Below, piece after piece: positions 1 to 8,558 of a DNA stretch of 64,000 nt. Position 1 is the first letter of the stretch, and every line of letters begins with the position of its first letter. The stretch comes from Porphyromonadaceae bacterium UBA4262 (GTDB taxonomy: Bacteria; Bacteroidota; Bacteroidia; Bacteroidales; Muribaculaceae), in the NCBI GenBank assembly GCA_002396085.1, contig DGWI01000033.1:1-64000 (forward strand), read 5' to 3'. The position numbers and the translations under genes were made by a program. The notes beneath the pieces were generated by a model. It made no database searches. It had not been told where the DNA came from and was given only the letters and a program-made list of their open reading frames with translations.

Positions 1-183
1 CATCCCATAACCTGCGGTTTTTGTCCGCAACCCCACCTCTCCATACCTCTTATACCTAAGCACCCATTGCTTGACTAATTCTTTGTCTATGCCATAACCT
101 CTGCATAGGCCCTTCAATGACGTACCAGATAATACTTGGTTAACGAGATTAAGTTTCTCTTCAAATGAATGTTTTCGATACAT
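1..183 (-). CDS. IS3-family transposase OrfA, helix-turn-helix N-terminus (partial)
   Basis: Only the first 61 codons lie in the window; the gene runs off the left edge. The start is the ATG at 183, giving MYRKHSFEEKLNLVNQVLSG followed by SLKGLCRGYGIDKELVKQW. This is the typical first helix-turn-helix of IS3/IS150-type OrfA (InsJ-like) proteins, which bind the element's ends; the DDE catalytic part (OrfB) would lie further left. The start codon sits just inside a perfect 15-bp inverted repeat that resembles the end of such an element. Family assignment rests on the HTH pattern and the terminal sequence. Whether the element is intact cannot be judged here. Confidence 0.75.
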   Translation of the reverse strand, partial: MYRKHSFEEKLNLVNQVLSGTSLKGLCRGYGIDKELVKQWVLRYKRYGEVGLRTKTAGYGM

Positions 184-185
184 AA

Positions 186-223
186 TGCACCCCAAAAGTT
201 TTTTGTCTAACTTTTGGGGTGCA
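186..223. repeat. Perfect 15-bp inverted repeat at the IS end
   Basis: TGCACCCCAAAAGTT at 186-200 is mirrored by its exact reverse complement at 209-223, with an 8-base loop. Placed between the transposase start codon and the IS boundary, it can act as the terminal transposase-binding site. In RNA it would form a hairpin that blocks read-through from outside genes or masks the transposase start, as is known for several IS families. Confidence 0.7.
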
Positions 224-263
224 GTTCAGTGCCACGGCTTTTTTGGTTGCCTCACACCAGCAA

Positions 264-971
264 TCAATACTTGGGCATGGTGTCGAATGCGCGGAGGGTG
301 CGGATGTAGCGGCTGCAGATGCGCACCAACTTGATGAGCAGTGCGATAAATAGCAACGAGAACACCGCCGACAAGATGCCGTCGGGCAGCGTATCACCCG
401 CCATGAGGATGCCATCGTAGGCACCATGTGCCAGCACCGGTGCCACGAGCACCATCATGCGGTCGCGCTGAGCGTGCCGGCCACCGATGTGCACAAGCGA
501 GAAGAAGAAACCCATGATGACAGCAAAGGCGAAGTGAGCGGGCACAGCGGTGATTCCCCGCATCAACGCCACGCTTTGCCACTGGTCGGCGAAGTTAAAG
601 ATATAACCCACATTCTCGATGGCGGCAAAGCCCATGCCGATGCTCACGGCATAGACCACACCGTCCATCCACTCGTCGAACCACGGATTGCGGCGCACAA
701 GCAGGCTCAGCATCAGCAACTTGACCAACTCTTCGGGCAAGGCGGCTCCAATGAATGCCGTGTTCAGCCCCGAGAAGAAAGTGTGCGGCTCATAGTCAAC
801 CAGCCCCAGTCCGCCAATGACGCCTTCGAGGCCTCCAGCCAGGACACCCGACAGCATGCCCAGACCAAAGCCCTTGACTAATTGCGCAGTAGGTTCTTTG
901 ACCGTGTCACGTCGATAGATGTAGTAAATCAAGATGATGGCGGGCAACACCGCCGACAACAACATGATCAT
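264..971 (-). CDS. PrsW-type intramembrane metalloprotease
   Basis: A 235-residue polytopic membrane protein. It shows the PrsW/CAAX-like signature: PEELVK (E80, E81, K84), a GFAAIEN segment with E119, and conserved histidines at about 146 and 182 (AHGAYDG). PrsW cleaves anti-sigma factors in Bacillus, and the wider family carries out intramembrane proteolysis with glutamate and histidine residues. Several hydrophobic helices are visible, beginning at the N-terminus (MIMLLSAVLPAII), and there is no separate signal peptide. It is the last gene of a minus-strand run with the S9 peptidase, mutY and mtgA, 82 bases behind the peptidase. The substrate is unknown. An IS element lies just past its stop codon. 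Length matches the family, so the gene seems complete. Confidence 0.8.
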   Translation of the reverse strand: MIMLLSAVLPAIILIYYIYRRDTVKEPTAQLVKGFGLGMLSGVLAGGLEGVIGGLGLVDYEPHTFFSGLNTAFIGAALPEELVKLLMLSLLVRRNPWFDEWMDGVVYAVSIGMGFAAIENVGYIFNFADQWQSVALMRGITAVPAHFAFAVIMGFFFSLVHIGGRHAQRDRMMVLVAPVLAHGAYDGILMAGDTLPDGILSAVFSLLFIALLIKLVRICSRYIRTLRAFDTMPKY

Positions 972-980
972 TGTTCTTCT

Positions 981-1053
981 AATTAATTAAGAATTAAGAA
1001 TTTAAAATGAAGACTATCAGTAAAAATCTTAATTATTAATTATTCATTATTCA
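981..1053. repeat. AATTAAGAA / TTAATTATT word tract forming an imperfect inverted repeat
   Basis: The gap between the S9 peptidase and the PrsW gene holds AATTAATTAAGAATTAAGAA-like words at 981-1000 and TCTTAATTATTAATTATTCA-like words at 1028-1047. They can pair into a weak AT-rich hairpin between the two genes. This is one of many word-repeat gaps in the window. Confidence 0.5.
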
Positions 1054-3117
1054 TTAGTACTCGACCTCGTTGTTGATCATGTCCTCGGTGCGCCAGGGTG
1101 CGGGATCGCCGCCCAACCATTGGTGGAACCACTCAAGGTGAGCATTGTAGTAGACAGGCATCGAGCGCATGTTACTCGGCCAGTGGCCATCGTTGCTGAA
1201 GACAATGAGGCGGCTGGGCACGCCCAAGGTCTGCAAGGCATTGAAGTACTGCAGACTCTGCGTGTAACTGACGCGGTAGTCACGCTCACCGGTGAGGATG
1301 AGTGTCGGTGTCGAGAAGTTCTTGACCGATGCCGCAGGATTCCATTTCTGATAAAGGTCGCTGTTCCAGGGCTGTCCGCCGAACTCATGATTGGGGAACC
1401 ACAATTCTTCGGTCGTGCCCCACATCGACGGCGTGTCATAGAGACCCATCATCGATGCCAAGCACTTGAAACGCTTGGTGTGGCCTTGCAGCCAGTTCAT
1501 CATGTATCCACCATAACTCCAACCCATGCATGCCATGCGATCGGGGTCGACATAACTCAGCCGCGACAAGGTGTCGGCAGCGAGCATCACATCCTCAAAG
1601 ACCTTGCCACCCCAGTCACGGCTGATAGCGGCACAATAGGCCTGACCGCGACCAGTCGAGCCGTGGGGGTTGGGATAGGCCACAACATATCCGGCACCTG
1701 GATAGACCTGCCAGTCGGCACGGAACGAGTTCATCCATTGCATCTGCGGCCCGCCATGCACATTCATCACCAGCGGGTAGCGCTTGTTGGGGTCAAAGTT
1801 GTGGGGCTTGACGATGAAGATTTCCATACTATCGCCCGCGGCACCCTTAATCCACAGTTCCTCACTGGGACGGAAGTCGACCTCGGCCTCGAGGGCATCG
1901 TTATAGTGTGTGAGTTGCGTGGTGCGTTTCTTCTTCAACTCATAGCGATAGAGGGCATTGGGCTTACCCGTCGTGCTGCTGGTGAAGTAGAAGTTGCCCC
2001 GCGAGTCGGTCAACGCGCCACTTGCAGCCACATTGGGCACTTGGCGCACAATCTTGCCTGTAGCGAGAGTCAACTCATAGATGGGCATATAGCCGCGAAC
2101 ATCGGCAGTAAAGTATATCTTGCCACAATCCTGGCTCCAAGCGAAATCCTCGACCCAATCGTCAAAGTCGGGCGTAACGATGCGCGAGGCACCAGTCTGC
2201 CGATCATAGAGAGCCAACTTGAAGCAGTCGCTCTCATAGCCCGGTGTAGCCTGGCAGCGATAAGCGATATAGCGCCCGTCAGGGCTGTAGAGCGGCGTGC
2301 CATCCCACGCCTTATTGGCTGCTGTGATGTTGCGTGCCTCCCCACCATCGACGCTCACGAGCCAGAGGTCGGCATTGGTCGATGCTTCGGGGTGACGGTC
2401 ATGGTTCGACACGTAGCACAATTCGCGGCTATCGGGCGAGAAGGTGAACAGGCGGTCGCCACTAGGAGTGAACAGCAGGGTCTGTGTACCCGGGGTGAGG
2501 TCGCGCACCTCGCCTGTGTTGAGGTCGCAGAGCATCAGATGATTCACGCGACCATCGGCATATTGTGTCCAATGACGATAGAGCAGACTATCGGCAATGT
2601 GTGCCTGCACACGACCGGTGTCCTTGCTGTTGCGACGGTCGATGGTGCGCTGGGCATCGGCACCAAACTCAGGATAGATCTCGGCCGAAAATGCGACATA
2701 ACGCCCGTTGGGCGAAACGATGCCGTCGGCTACGCCCAACTTGTATTGGGTGAGTTGGCGCGACTGCTTGGTCGACAAGTTATAGGCAAAGAGTTGCACT
2801 GTGGTGTCGGGCGCCTGGTCGACATAGTAGATGTCACGTCCATCGGCACTCCAGACCGGGCCGTAGCAGTTTTCGCCCGTGATGATGTCCTGAGCAGCAG
2901 TGCCATCGGTCTTACTGACCACAATACGACGGTCGCTCTTGAGGGTCTGCAGACTGGTGTTGCCCGCACTGTAGACGAGCTGTTTGCCGTCGGGCGAAAG
3001 CCCCACACCACTCACACTGGTGATGCGGTAGACATCGGGAATGGTGACAGCACGTTTCTGTGCAGTCGTGCTCAAGCAGGCAATGGCCGCAAGAGCCATG
3101 ATAATGGTTTTCTTCAT
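1054..3117 (-). CDS. Secreted S9-family serine peptidase (DPP/acylaminoacyl-peptidase type)
   Basis: A 687-residue protein with an N-terminal signal peptide (MKKTIIMALAAIACLSTTAQ). Next comes a beta-propeller of WD40/PD40-like strands (phrases such as SPDGKQLVYS, SADGRDIYYV, SPDSRELCYV), then an alpha/beta-hydrolase domain from about residue 450. The catalytic triad can be read as S534 in GWSYGG, D613 in GERDY and H645 in NDGHW. S9 enzymes trim oligopeptides in the periplasm, releasing di- or acyl-amino units; DPP5-like enzymes are common in Bacteroidetes that use peptides. The gene starts 7 bases after the mutY stop codon, so both are probably on one transcript. Exact specificity cannot be read from sequence. 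Confidence 0.9.
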   Translation of the reverse strand: MKKTIIMALAAIACLSTTAQKRAVTIPDVYRITSVSGVGLSPDGKQLVYSAGNTSLQTLKSDRRIVVSKTDGTAAQDIITGENCYGPVWSADGRDIYYVDQAPDTTVQLFAYNLSTKQSRQLTQYKLGVADGIVSPNGRYVAFSAEIYPEFGADAQRTIDRRNSKDTGRVQAHIADSLLYRHWTQYADGRVNHLMLCDLNTGEVRDLTPGTQTLLFTPSGDRLFTFSPDSRELCYVSNHDRHPEASTNADLWLVSVDGGEARNITAANKAWDGTPLYSPDGRYIAYRCQATPGYESDCFKLALYDRQTGASRIVTPDFDDWVEDFAWSQDCGKIYFTADVRGYMPIYELTLATGKIVRQVPNVAASGALTDSRGNFYFTSSTTGKPNALYRYELKKKRTTQLTHYNDALEAEVDFRPSEELWIKGAAGDSMEIFIVKPHNFDPNKRYPLVMNVHGGPQMQWMNSFRADWQVYPGAGYVVAYPNPHGSTGRGQAYCAAISRDWGGKVFEDVMLAADTLSRLSYVDPDRMACMGWSYGGYMMNWLQGHTKRFKCLASMMGLYDTPSMWGTTEELWFPNHEFGGQPWNSDLYQKWNPAASVKNFSTPTLILTGERDYRVSYTQSLQYFNALQTLGVPSRLIVFSNDGHWPSNMRSMPVYYNAHLEWFHQWLGGDPAPWRTEDMINNEVEY

Positions 3118-3124
3118 ATTGTTT

Positions 3125-4144
3125 TTATTTATACTTAGTTTTTTCGGTATACTTGGCTAGACAGTCCAGGAGGTGCTCGACAAGTCGAGGAACAGCATAG
3201 CGGTCGAGATCAGTCTCACTAATCCAGAAATAGTCAGACGGCAAGTCGGGCTTGACCTCGGTCTCGAGCAGCCAGAAGTCGGCCAACAGGATGCGATGGG
3301 TGAGCACATGTTTCACGCCCTGTCGCAGCAGGGTTAATTGCCCGTCAAATGATGGTAGTGGCCTATTCTCGATCATCAATGGCTCGTAAAGACCTTGCCA
3401 GATGTCGCCCGACGGACGGCGGTGGATGGCAGTCTGTCCCTTGCAGCGAATGTAGACATATTGCATCGCCCGCTCCTTGACTTGCGTGGTCTTGAGTTTG
3501 ACGGGCAAGTCATCAACGCGCCTGGTGTGCAGCGCATCGCAGGTCTCGGCCAACGGACACTCGCTGCACTGTGGCGACCGGGGCGTGCACATCATGGCCC
3601 CAAAGTCCATCATGCCCTGATTGAAGGCAGCCGCCATGCCCTGGGGCAACAACGATTGCGCCAACTCGGTAAACAGCCGTTTGCCCTGCGTGGTGTTAAT
3701 GGGTGTGTCGATGCCATAGTGACGTGCCAGCACGCGATAGACATTGCCGTCGACCACAGCGACATCGATGTCAAATGCCATGCTGGCGATGGCAGCGGCA
3801 GTGTAGTCGCCCACACCCTTGAGCGAGCGTATGCCTTCGAGTGTGTCAGGGAAGTGGCCCATCTGGTCGATTTGTTGGGCTGCATGGTGCAGATTGCGTG
3901 CCCGGCTATAGTATCCCAGGCCTTGCCACATGCGCAGTACCTCGTCCTCGCTGGCAAGTGCCAGATCGTGGGCCGTGGGCCAGCGCTCGACAAAACGCAG
4001 CCAGTAGTCACGCCCTTGCACAATGCGCGTCTGCTGCAAAATGACCTCGCTGAGCCAGATGCGATAAGGGTCACGCGTGCCCCGCCAGGGCAGATCACGA
4101 CCGTTCTTTTTGAACCACTGTAATATGACGTTGGCAAAAGTCAT
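3125..4144 (-). CDS. mutY: A/G-specific adenine DNA glycosylase MutY
   Basis: A 339-residue protein with all MutY hallmarks: catalytic E33 in the SEVILQQTR segment, helix-hairpin-helix LKGVGDYTAAAIA (108-120), catalytic D132 in VVDGNVYRVLAR, and a 4Fe-4S cluster ligand set C186-X6-C193-X2-C196-X5-C202. The C-terminal about 130 residues fit the NUDIX-like domain that recognises 8-oxoguanine. MutY removes adenine mispaired with 8-oxoG and so prevents G:C to T:A mutation. Its ATG overlaps the stop codon of the upstream mtgA gene by four bases (ATGA), indicating translational coupling, and it is followed closely by the S9 peptidase. Length is normal. Confidence 0.96.
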   Translation of the reverse strand: MTFANVILQWFKKNGRDLPWRGTRDPYRIWLSEVILQQTRIVQGRDYWLRFVERWPTAHDLALASEDEVLRMWQGLGYYSRARNLHHAAQQIDQMGHFPDTLEGIRSLKGVGDYTAAAIASMAFDIDVAVVDGNVYRVLARHYGIDTPINTTQGKRLFTELAQSLLPQGMAAAFNQGMMDFGAMMCTPRSPQCSECPLAETCDALHTRRVDDLPVKLKTTQVKERAMQYVYIRCKGQTAIHRRPSGDIWQGLYEPLMIENRPLPSFDGQLTLLRQGVKHVLTHRILLADFWLLETEVKPDLPSDYFWISETDLDRYAVPRLVEHLLDCLAKYTEKTKYK

Positions 4145-4833
4145 TGTTCGTCAACATCGGGAAAGCGGTCAATCTTGCCCATGAGGTCGACAATCTGGCC
4201 ACGGCGCTTGAGCAGATAGGGGGTGGGCTGCGCCGAGTTGCGCTCACGTGGATTGGGCAGCGTGGCTGCGATGAGTGCAGCCTGGCGTTTGCTCAACTTG
4301 CTGGCCGGGATGCCAAAGTGCAACTGAGCCACCGCTTCAACGCCATAGATGCCTCGCCCTGTCTCGATGGAGTTGAGATAAACCTCCATAATGCGCTGCT
4401 TGCCCCACACCCGCTCAATCAACACGGTGAAATAAGCCTCCAGCCCCTTGCGCACCCAACTATGACCATTCCAGAGAAACACATTCTTGGCTGTCTGCTG
4501 GGTGATTGTGCTTGCTCCACGCTCACGCTTGCCCTTCATCGCCTCAATGCGAGCCTGATAAATCTGCTCAAAATCAAAGCCATTGTGCTGCAAGAACAGA
4601 TTGTCCTCGCTAGCCATAACAGCCTGCGGGGCATTGTGCGAGATTTGGTCCAACGGCACCCACTGGTGCTTGAGCGTGGGCCAATCGCCATTCATCGCCT
4701 GCTCGGCACAACGCATGAGCATGAGAGGGGTGATGTAGACCGGCACATACTTGAGCGCGACCACCATGATGACGGTCGAGACAAAGAAGAAAATCATGAT
4801 GTTGCGCACCCAGCGCAGAATCCAATGCCACAT
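4141..4833 (-). CDS. mtgA: Monofunctional peptidoglycan glycosyltransferase (GT51)
   Basis: A 230-residue inner-membrane protein with one N-terminal transmembrane segment (about 12-30) and a periplasmic GT51 domain. Visible motifs are the catalytic ASEDNLFLQHNGFD (E76), the RGASTITQQTAKN block (105-117), and ERVWGKQRIMEVYLNSIETG with GIYGVEAVAQLHFG. GT51 enzymes polymerise lipid II into glycan strands. No transpeptidase domain follows, so this is the MtgA form. It is the first gene of the minus-strand group mtgA-mutY-S9-prsW, preceded by a good Bacteroidetes-type promoter at 4862-4893, and its stop codon overlaps the mutY start. Confidence 0.94.
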   Translation of the reverse strand: MWHWILRWVRNIMIFFFVSTVIMVVALKYVPVYITPLMLMRCAEQAMNGDWPTLKHQWVPLDQISHNAPQAVMASEDNLFLQHNGFDFEQIYQARIEAMKGKRERGASTITQQTAKNVFLWNGHSWVRKGLEAYFTVLIERVWGKQRIMEVYLNSIETGRGIYGVEAVAQLHFGIPASKLSKRQAALIAATLPNPRERNSAQPTPYLLKRRGQIVDLMGKIDRFPDVDEQ

Positions 4834-4861
4834 GCTGCGTAGTTATTATTTTTTAGAGCGG

Positions 4862-4893
4862 CAAATATACAACTTTCCGCTAATTCCACCAAA
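4862..4893 (-). promoter_or_regulatory. Promoter for the mtgA-mutY operon
   Basis: On the minus strand TTTG (4890-4893) is followed after 20 bases by TATATTTG (4862-4869), matching the Bacteroidetes -33/-7 consensus. It lies about 30 bases upstream of the mtgA start codon. Confidence 0.65.
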
Positions 4894-4973
4894 TTTCGCC
4901 CTACCCCAGCCGTCACAACTGCCAAAAAAATCAAAAATTGGAGCGAAAACTCGGAAATATGAAAAATTGGCAT

Positions 4974-4981
4974 TATCTTTG
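4974..4981 (+). promoter_or_regulatory. Probable -7 box for the tubulin/ASKHA cluster
   Basis: TATCTTTG fits TAnnTTTG and lies 17 bases before the ATG of the vWA-like lipoprotein, the first gene of the cluster. No convincing -33 element is seen at the usual distance, so a helper factor or a weak promoter is possible. Confidence 0.5.
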
Positions 4982-4998
4982 TAGGTTAAAACTGAAAA

Positions 4999-6444
4999 AT
5001 GACTAAAATGCGACATATCCTATCCTATTTGTTGCTGGCAGCACTCACCCTGTCGGTGGCATCGTGTGGTTCCTCGCCGCTTGACAAAGCGGTGAAGCGC
5101 GCACTGGTGCAGCAAGACACCACCCAAGCGCAGTTTGACTCAATCTGTGGCATCATTCAGCAGTCTCCCGATCGCTATCGCCAATACTTAGACGACAAAG
5201 GACAAATCAACATCGCCGAGTTGCAAGCACTATTCGACCGCATCGGTGGCGAACTTCGCCCCCCCATGCGATGGGACATCTCGGCTTATGGCCAGCAAGA
5301 ACTGTCGCTGACCATCTACTTTGAGCGCAGCGGCTCGATGGTGCCCTATGACAACGCAGGTGATCGTGGCCAACTCAAGAAGGCAGTGAATGACATCATC
5401 AACCAGTTTCCGGGCCGTAAGGTGAGCATCAATATCGTCAACGATAACATTTATCCCTACCAGGGCACCGTCGACGAGTTTATCAAAGACCGCAACATCT
5501 ATGCCAGCACAGCCGGTGTGGGCAACTCGGCATTCACCGACTTCCAGCAAATCTTCGGGGCTATCCTCAAGGCACAGGATGCCACCAATGTCAGCGTGGT
5601 GGTCACCGACCTCATCTACTCGCCCGCCGATGCCGGCAGTGTGAGCATCGACAAGATTCTGAACGAGGAGAACAGTCTGGTCACAAGCATCTTCCGCCAG
5701 TACAAGGGCAAGTCGGTGCTGGTGCATCAACTCATGGGCGACTACAATGGCAAGTATTACCCCTACACCAATAAGCCTGTCGAGTATCGCGGCATGCGTC
5801 CGTTTTACATCCTGGTCATTGCCGACACTCCTGTGATGGACCGCATGGCTGCACAGAGCGAATATGCCGAACTGCTGCACCCCTCAACGGTGCGCAACAG
5901 TTACCGCTTCAACCAGAGTGAGGCTGCCGTTGACTACTGTGTGGTGCCTGACTGGAAGGACAACGCCGGGCGGTTCCGTGTTGACCATGAGGATGCCACA
6001 CGGCTGACCAAGTGCGAGGGCGACAAGACCACCGGCATCCTGTGCCTGACCATGGCCGTTCGCCTCGACGGATTGCAGAAGGAAGAGTCCTTCCTGGCCG
6101 ATGCCCGCAACTACAAGGTGCAGTCGGCCAGTGGATTTGAGTTGAAGGTCACCCCCATCACACCTGACCTGGTTACGGGCAATAACAAGATGTATCTGGA
6201 TGGCAAGACCCACCTGCTCACCCTCACAGGGAAGATGAATGGCCCACGCGATCAGGTGACCATCAGCCTGCCCAACGAGATGCCTGCCTGGATTGCACAG
6301 AGCACCTCGCGCGACGACACCAACCCTGCAGCCAGTGGCTTCTCGACCACCACATTGGGATTGAAGGAGTTTCTTGATGGCATCGCCAGTGCCTTTGGCG
6401 CAGGCGGCAACTACACCACACTCACCCTCAATCTTGAGCATTGA
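4999..6444 (+). CDS. vWA-like lipoprotein, first gene of the tubulin/ASKHA cluster
   Basis: A 481-residue protein with a lipoprotein signal peptide ending in VASC (Cys23). The residues after the cysteine (GSSPLDK) lack the acidic surface-export signal of Bacteroidetes lipoproteins, so it probably faces the periplasm. The middle resembles a von Willebrand A fold: a strand leading to ERSGSM (109-114), a conserved-looking NSAFTDF (176-182) and a strand ending VVVTDLIYSP (200-209). These could be the DxSxS, Thr and Asp parts of a metal-binding (MIDAS) site, but the first Asp is Glu here. The C-terminal 200 residues are beta-rich and not recognised. It begins an evenly spaced plus-strand cluster with tubulin-like and actin-like NTPases, which suggests it is the periplasmic or adhesion part of that machine. 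The vWA call is from motif reading only. Confidence 0.6.
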   Translation: MTKMRHILSYLLLAALTLSVASCGSSPLDKAVKRALVQQDTTQAQFDSICGIIQQSPDRYRQYLDDKGQINIAELQALFDRIGGELRPPMRWDISAYGQQELSLTIYFERSGSMVPYDNAGDRGQLKKAVNDIINQFPGRKVSINIVNDNIYPYQGTVDEFIKDRNIYASTAGVGNSAFTDFQQIFGAILKAQDATNVSVVVTDLIYSPADAGSVSIDKILNEENSLVTSIFRQYKGKSVLVHQLMGDYNGKYYPYTNKPVEYRGMRPFYILVIADTPVMDRMAAQSEYAELLHPSTVRNSYRFNQSEAAVDYCVVPDWKDNAGRFRVDHEDATRLTKCEGDKTTGILCLTMAVRLDGLQKEESFLADARNYKVQSASGFELKVTPITPDLVTGNNKMYLDGKTHLLTLTGKMNGPRDQVTISLPNEMPAWIAQSTSRDDTNPAASGFSTTTLGLKEFLDGIASAFGAGGNYTTLTLNLEH

Positions 6445-6509
6445 GCCAATGACCACGGCTCGAATACTCGAACATTCGTTTACTCGATTAATCGATCATA
6501 AAATAAAAT

Positions 6510-6959
6510 ATGAAACAACAGAATTTTATTTATCTGGGACTGGGCATTGTAGCCACAATTTTGTTCTATGTGCTGCGCGTGTCGGCCTATGAGTGCATCT
6601 ACGCGGTGCCGGGCTTCAGCGATCAGTTCTACAACGCCGGTCTCTACGACATGATTCCACTCATCACCATCGCTGTGCCCTGGGCAACGGCAGGCATCTA
6701 CTACTATGCCATCAACTCGGTACGGTTCGACCGCTGGTATCACTGGCTGCTAGTGGGTGGAATCTCGACGATGCTGACCATCATCATCGGTTATGCCGTC
6801 AATTCCAGCGTCTTCAGCGACATGGGTCTGAGTTATGGTGCCGAGTCGCTGTCGTTTGAGTTGGCCAACGCGGTTTGGGCTGTGGTGATGTTTATTGTCG
6901 CCTCGTTCTCAATGCGCTGGTGGAGCAGCAACTGCCGCCACACCCCCATCCCCCAATGA
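6510..6959 (+). CDS. Small four-helix integral membrane protein in the tubulin/ASKHA cluster
   Basis: 149 residues with four likely transmembrane helices, at about 7-25, 47-66, 79-97 and 117-134, and a short basic tail (RWWSSNCRHT). No family is recognised. It lies 65 bases after the vWA-like lipoprotein and 76 bases before the tubulin-like gene, on the same strand, so it is probably co-transcribed. A membrane anchor or channel for the neighbouring NTPases is a reasonable guess from position only. Confidence 0.6.
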   Translation: MKQQNFIYLGLGIVATILFYVLRVSAYECIYAVPGFSDQFYNAGLYDMIPLITIAVPWATAGIYYYAINSVRFDRWYHWLLVGGISTMLTIIIGYAVNSSVFSDMGLSYGAESLSFELANAVWAVVMFIVASFSMRWWSSNCRHTPIPQ

Positions 6960-6990
6960 GATATCCCCCAACAAAGCGAGACTGCTGGTG

Positions 6991-7027
6991 ATTCTCAATT
7001 TTCAATTCTCAATTTTCAATTTTCAGT
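6991..7027 (+). repeat. CAATTTTCAATTCT word tract before the tubulin-like gene
   Basis: Four to five degenerate copies of TTCTCAATTTTCAA sit in the gap before the ATG at 7036. Other gaps of the window carry different words. Confidence 0.5.
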
Positions 7028-7035
7028 AAAGAAAG

Positions 7036-8550
7036 ATGCGATTATTTCTGTTTGCAATAGGTGGCACCGGGTCGCGGGTGCTCAAGTCACTGATTATGCT
7101 CTCGGCAGCAGGCGTGCGCCCCGTCGACGAGAACGGCCACCCTGTGCCCAATGTCGAGATAGTGCCGGTCATCATCGACCCGCACAAGAGCAATGAAGAC
7201 CTCAAGCGCACCGAGGCCCTCCTCAATGCCTACCGCAGTCTGCGCGAGCGCCTGTATGGCAACGCGGTCAATGCCGACGGTTTCTTTGCCACACGCTTCG
7301 TCACGCTGCGCGAGATCATGAGCGACAGCACCATTCAACTCAACGACACGTTCATCTTCAACCTCGGAGCCGTCGAGCGTGAGAAATTCCGCGACTTCAT
7401 CGGCTATGACACGATGAACGAAGCCAACCAGGCATTGACATCGCTGCTGTTTGCCGACTACCAATTAGAGAACAAGATGAACATCGGTTTTGTCGGGTCG
7501 CCCAATATAGGCAGTGTGGCTCTGAACGAGATCAAGGACAGCGACGAGTTCAAGGCCTTTGCCAACGTCTTCAATCAGGGTGACCGCATCTTCTTCATCA
7601 GCAGCATCTTCGGTGGCACGGGTGCAGCCGGTTTCCCCATCATGGTCAAGAACATCCGCCGTGCCGGCGACCTCGACATCAACAACCGCGATGCCTTGCG
7701 CCGCGCTCCCATTGGTGGCCTGACCGTGCTACCCTACTTCAACATTGAGCACAGCGAGGACACCCGCATCAGCAAGGCCGACTTTGTGGTCAAGACACAA
7801 AGCGCCCTCTACTACTATAAGGACACGATGACAGGTGCCAACGATGCCAATGTCAACGCCATCTTCTATGTGGGCGACCAAGAGGTGAGCAAGCCCTACA
7901 CCTACGACCCCGGCGAACATGGTCAGCGCAACCGTGCTCATCTGGTCGAAATGGTGGGCGCGTTGGCTCCGCTCAAATTTGCAGGCCTGCCATTGCAGCG
8001 CCTCAGTTCGCCCGACGGATTCCCGCTGCCTACCACGGCCTACGAGTTTGCCCTCGCCAAGGATGAGCGCGACATCAATTTCCTGACCCTTCGTGCCGCT
8101 ACACGCAGGCACGTCTATGACCCACTGGTGCGTTTCCACTTGCTGTTCCTGTACTTGCGCACGGGCTTCCGCGAGCAAGTGGGACAAGGCTACACCGAGG
8201 ACGCGCCCAAAATCAAGAGCGACTTTCTCAACTCGCAGTTCTACCGCACGCTGACCGATGACTTCATGCGTGCATACGTCGACTGGCTGGTCGAGATGCA
8301 CGACAACAACCGCTCGGTGAGCCTGTTCAGTCTGGGCGAGACCGACATGAACCGTGCCATCACCGCTGTTGCCACCCGCAAGAGCCTGCTCGGACGCAAG
8401 AACGTGGACAACAACGTGTTCAAGGCCGAGATGAACCGCCTGAGTCGCGACGCCAGTTACAGCGAGCACACGGTGGAGTACAAGTTGCTCGACTTGTTCA
8501 ACCGCGCTGCCACACGCATCATCAACGACCGATACGAAGCAATCAATTAA
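7036..8550 (+). CDS. Tubulin/FtsZ-like GTPase-fold protein
   Basis: 504 residues. The N-terminus is a strand plus glycine loop (LFLFAIGGTGSRVLKSL, loop 9-13), like the first nucleotide loop of FtsZ. Residues 191-201 read IFGGTGAAGFP, the counterpart of the FtsZ/tubulin signature GGGTGTG. Between them, VIIDPHKSN (about 46-53) is where the T2/T3 loops are expected. The C-terminal part (about 330-504) is helical and not like FtsZ. This fits the tubulin-like family PF13809, distinct from the division FtsZ. Makarova and Koonin (2010) described tubulin-superfamily members tied to vWA and OmpA-type partners and proposed membrane remodelling; I recall that link and could not check it here. Polymerisation and GTP hydrolysis are unproven. 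The next gene is a giant ASKHA ATPase. Confidence 0.72.
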   Translation: MRLFLFAIGGTGSRVLKSLIMLSAAGVRPVDENGHPVPNVEIVPVIIDPHKSNEDLKRTEALLNAYRSLRERLYGNAVNADGFFATRFVTLREIMSDSTIQLNDTFIFNLGAVEREKFRDFIGYDTMNEANQALTSLLFADYQLENKMNIGFVGSPNIGSVALNEIKDSDEFKAFANVFNQGDRIFFISSIFGGTGAAGFPIMVKNIRRAGDLDINNRDALRRAPIGGLTVLPYFNIEHSEDTRISKADFVVKTQSALYYYKDTMTGANDANVNAIFYVGDQEVSKPYTYDPGEHGQRNRAHLVEMVGALAPLKFAGLPLQRLSSPDGFPLPTTAYEFALAKDERDINFLTLRAATRRHVYDPLVRFHLLFLYLRTGFREQVGQGYTEDAPKIKSDFLNSQFYRTLTDDFMRAYVDWLVEMHDNNRSVSLFSLGETDMNRAITAVATRKSLLGRKNVDNNVFKAEMNRLSRDASYSEHTVEYKLLDLFNRAATRIINDRYEAIN

Positions 8551-8558
8551 TGTGTAAT

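Larger units (their letters stand above)
1..228 (-). mobile_element. One end of an IS3/IS150-type insertion sequence
   Basis: The transposase gene begins 45 bases inside a terminus that reads TGAACTGCACCCCAAAAGTT on the minus strand from 228. Ends of the form TGxxCTGCACCCCAAAAGTT are familiar from IS150-group elements. The element stops about 35 bases after the stop codon of the PrsW-type gene, so it landed just downstream of that gene without truncating it. The other end and the target-site duplication are outside the window. Confidence 0.65.

Noticed and set aside
1120..3138. 672-codon open frame on the plus strand opposite the S9 peptidase
   Set aside because: It mirrors the peptidase gene in a GC-rich region. 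Its translation is rich in His, Ala and Val without domains, while the minus-strand frame shows a full S9 triad and signal peptide.
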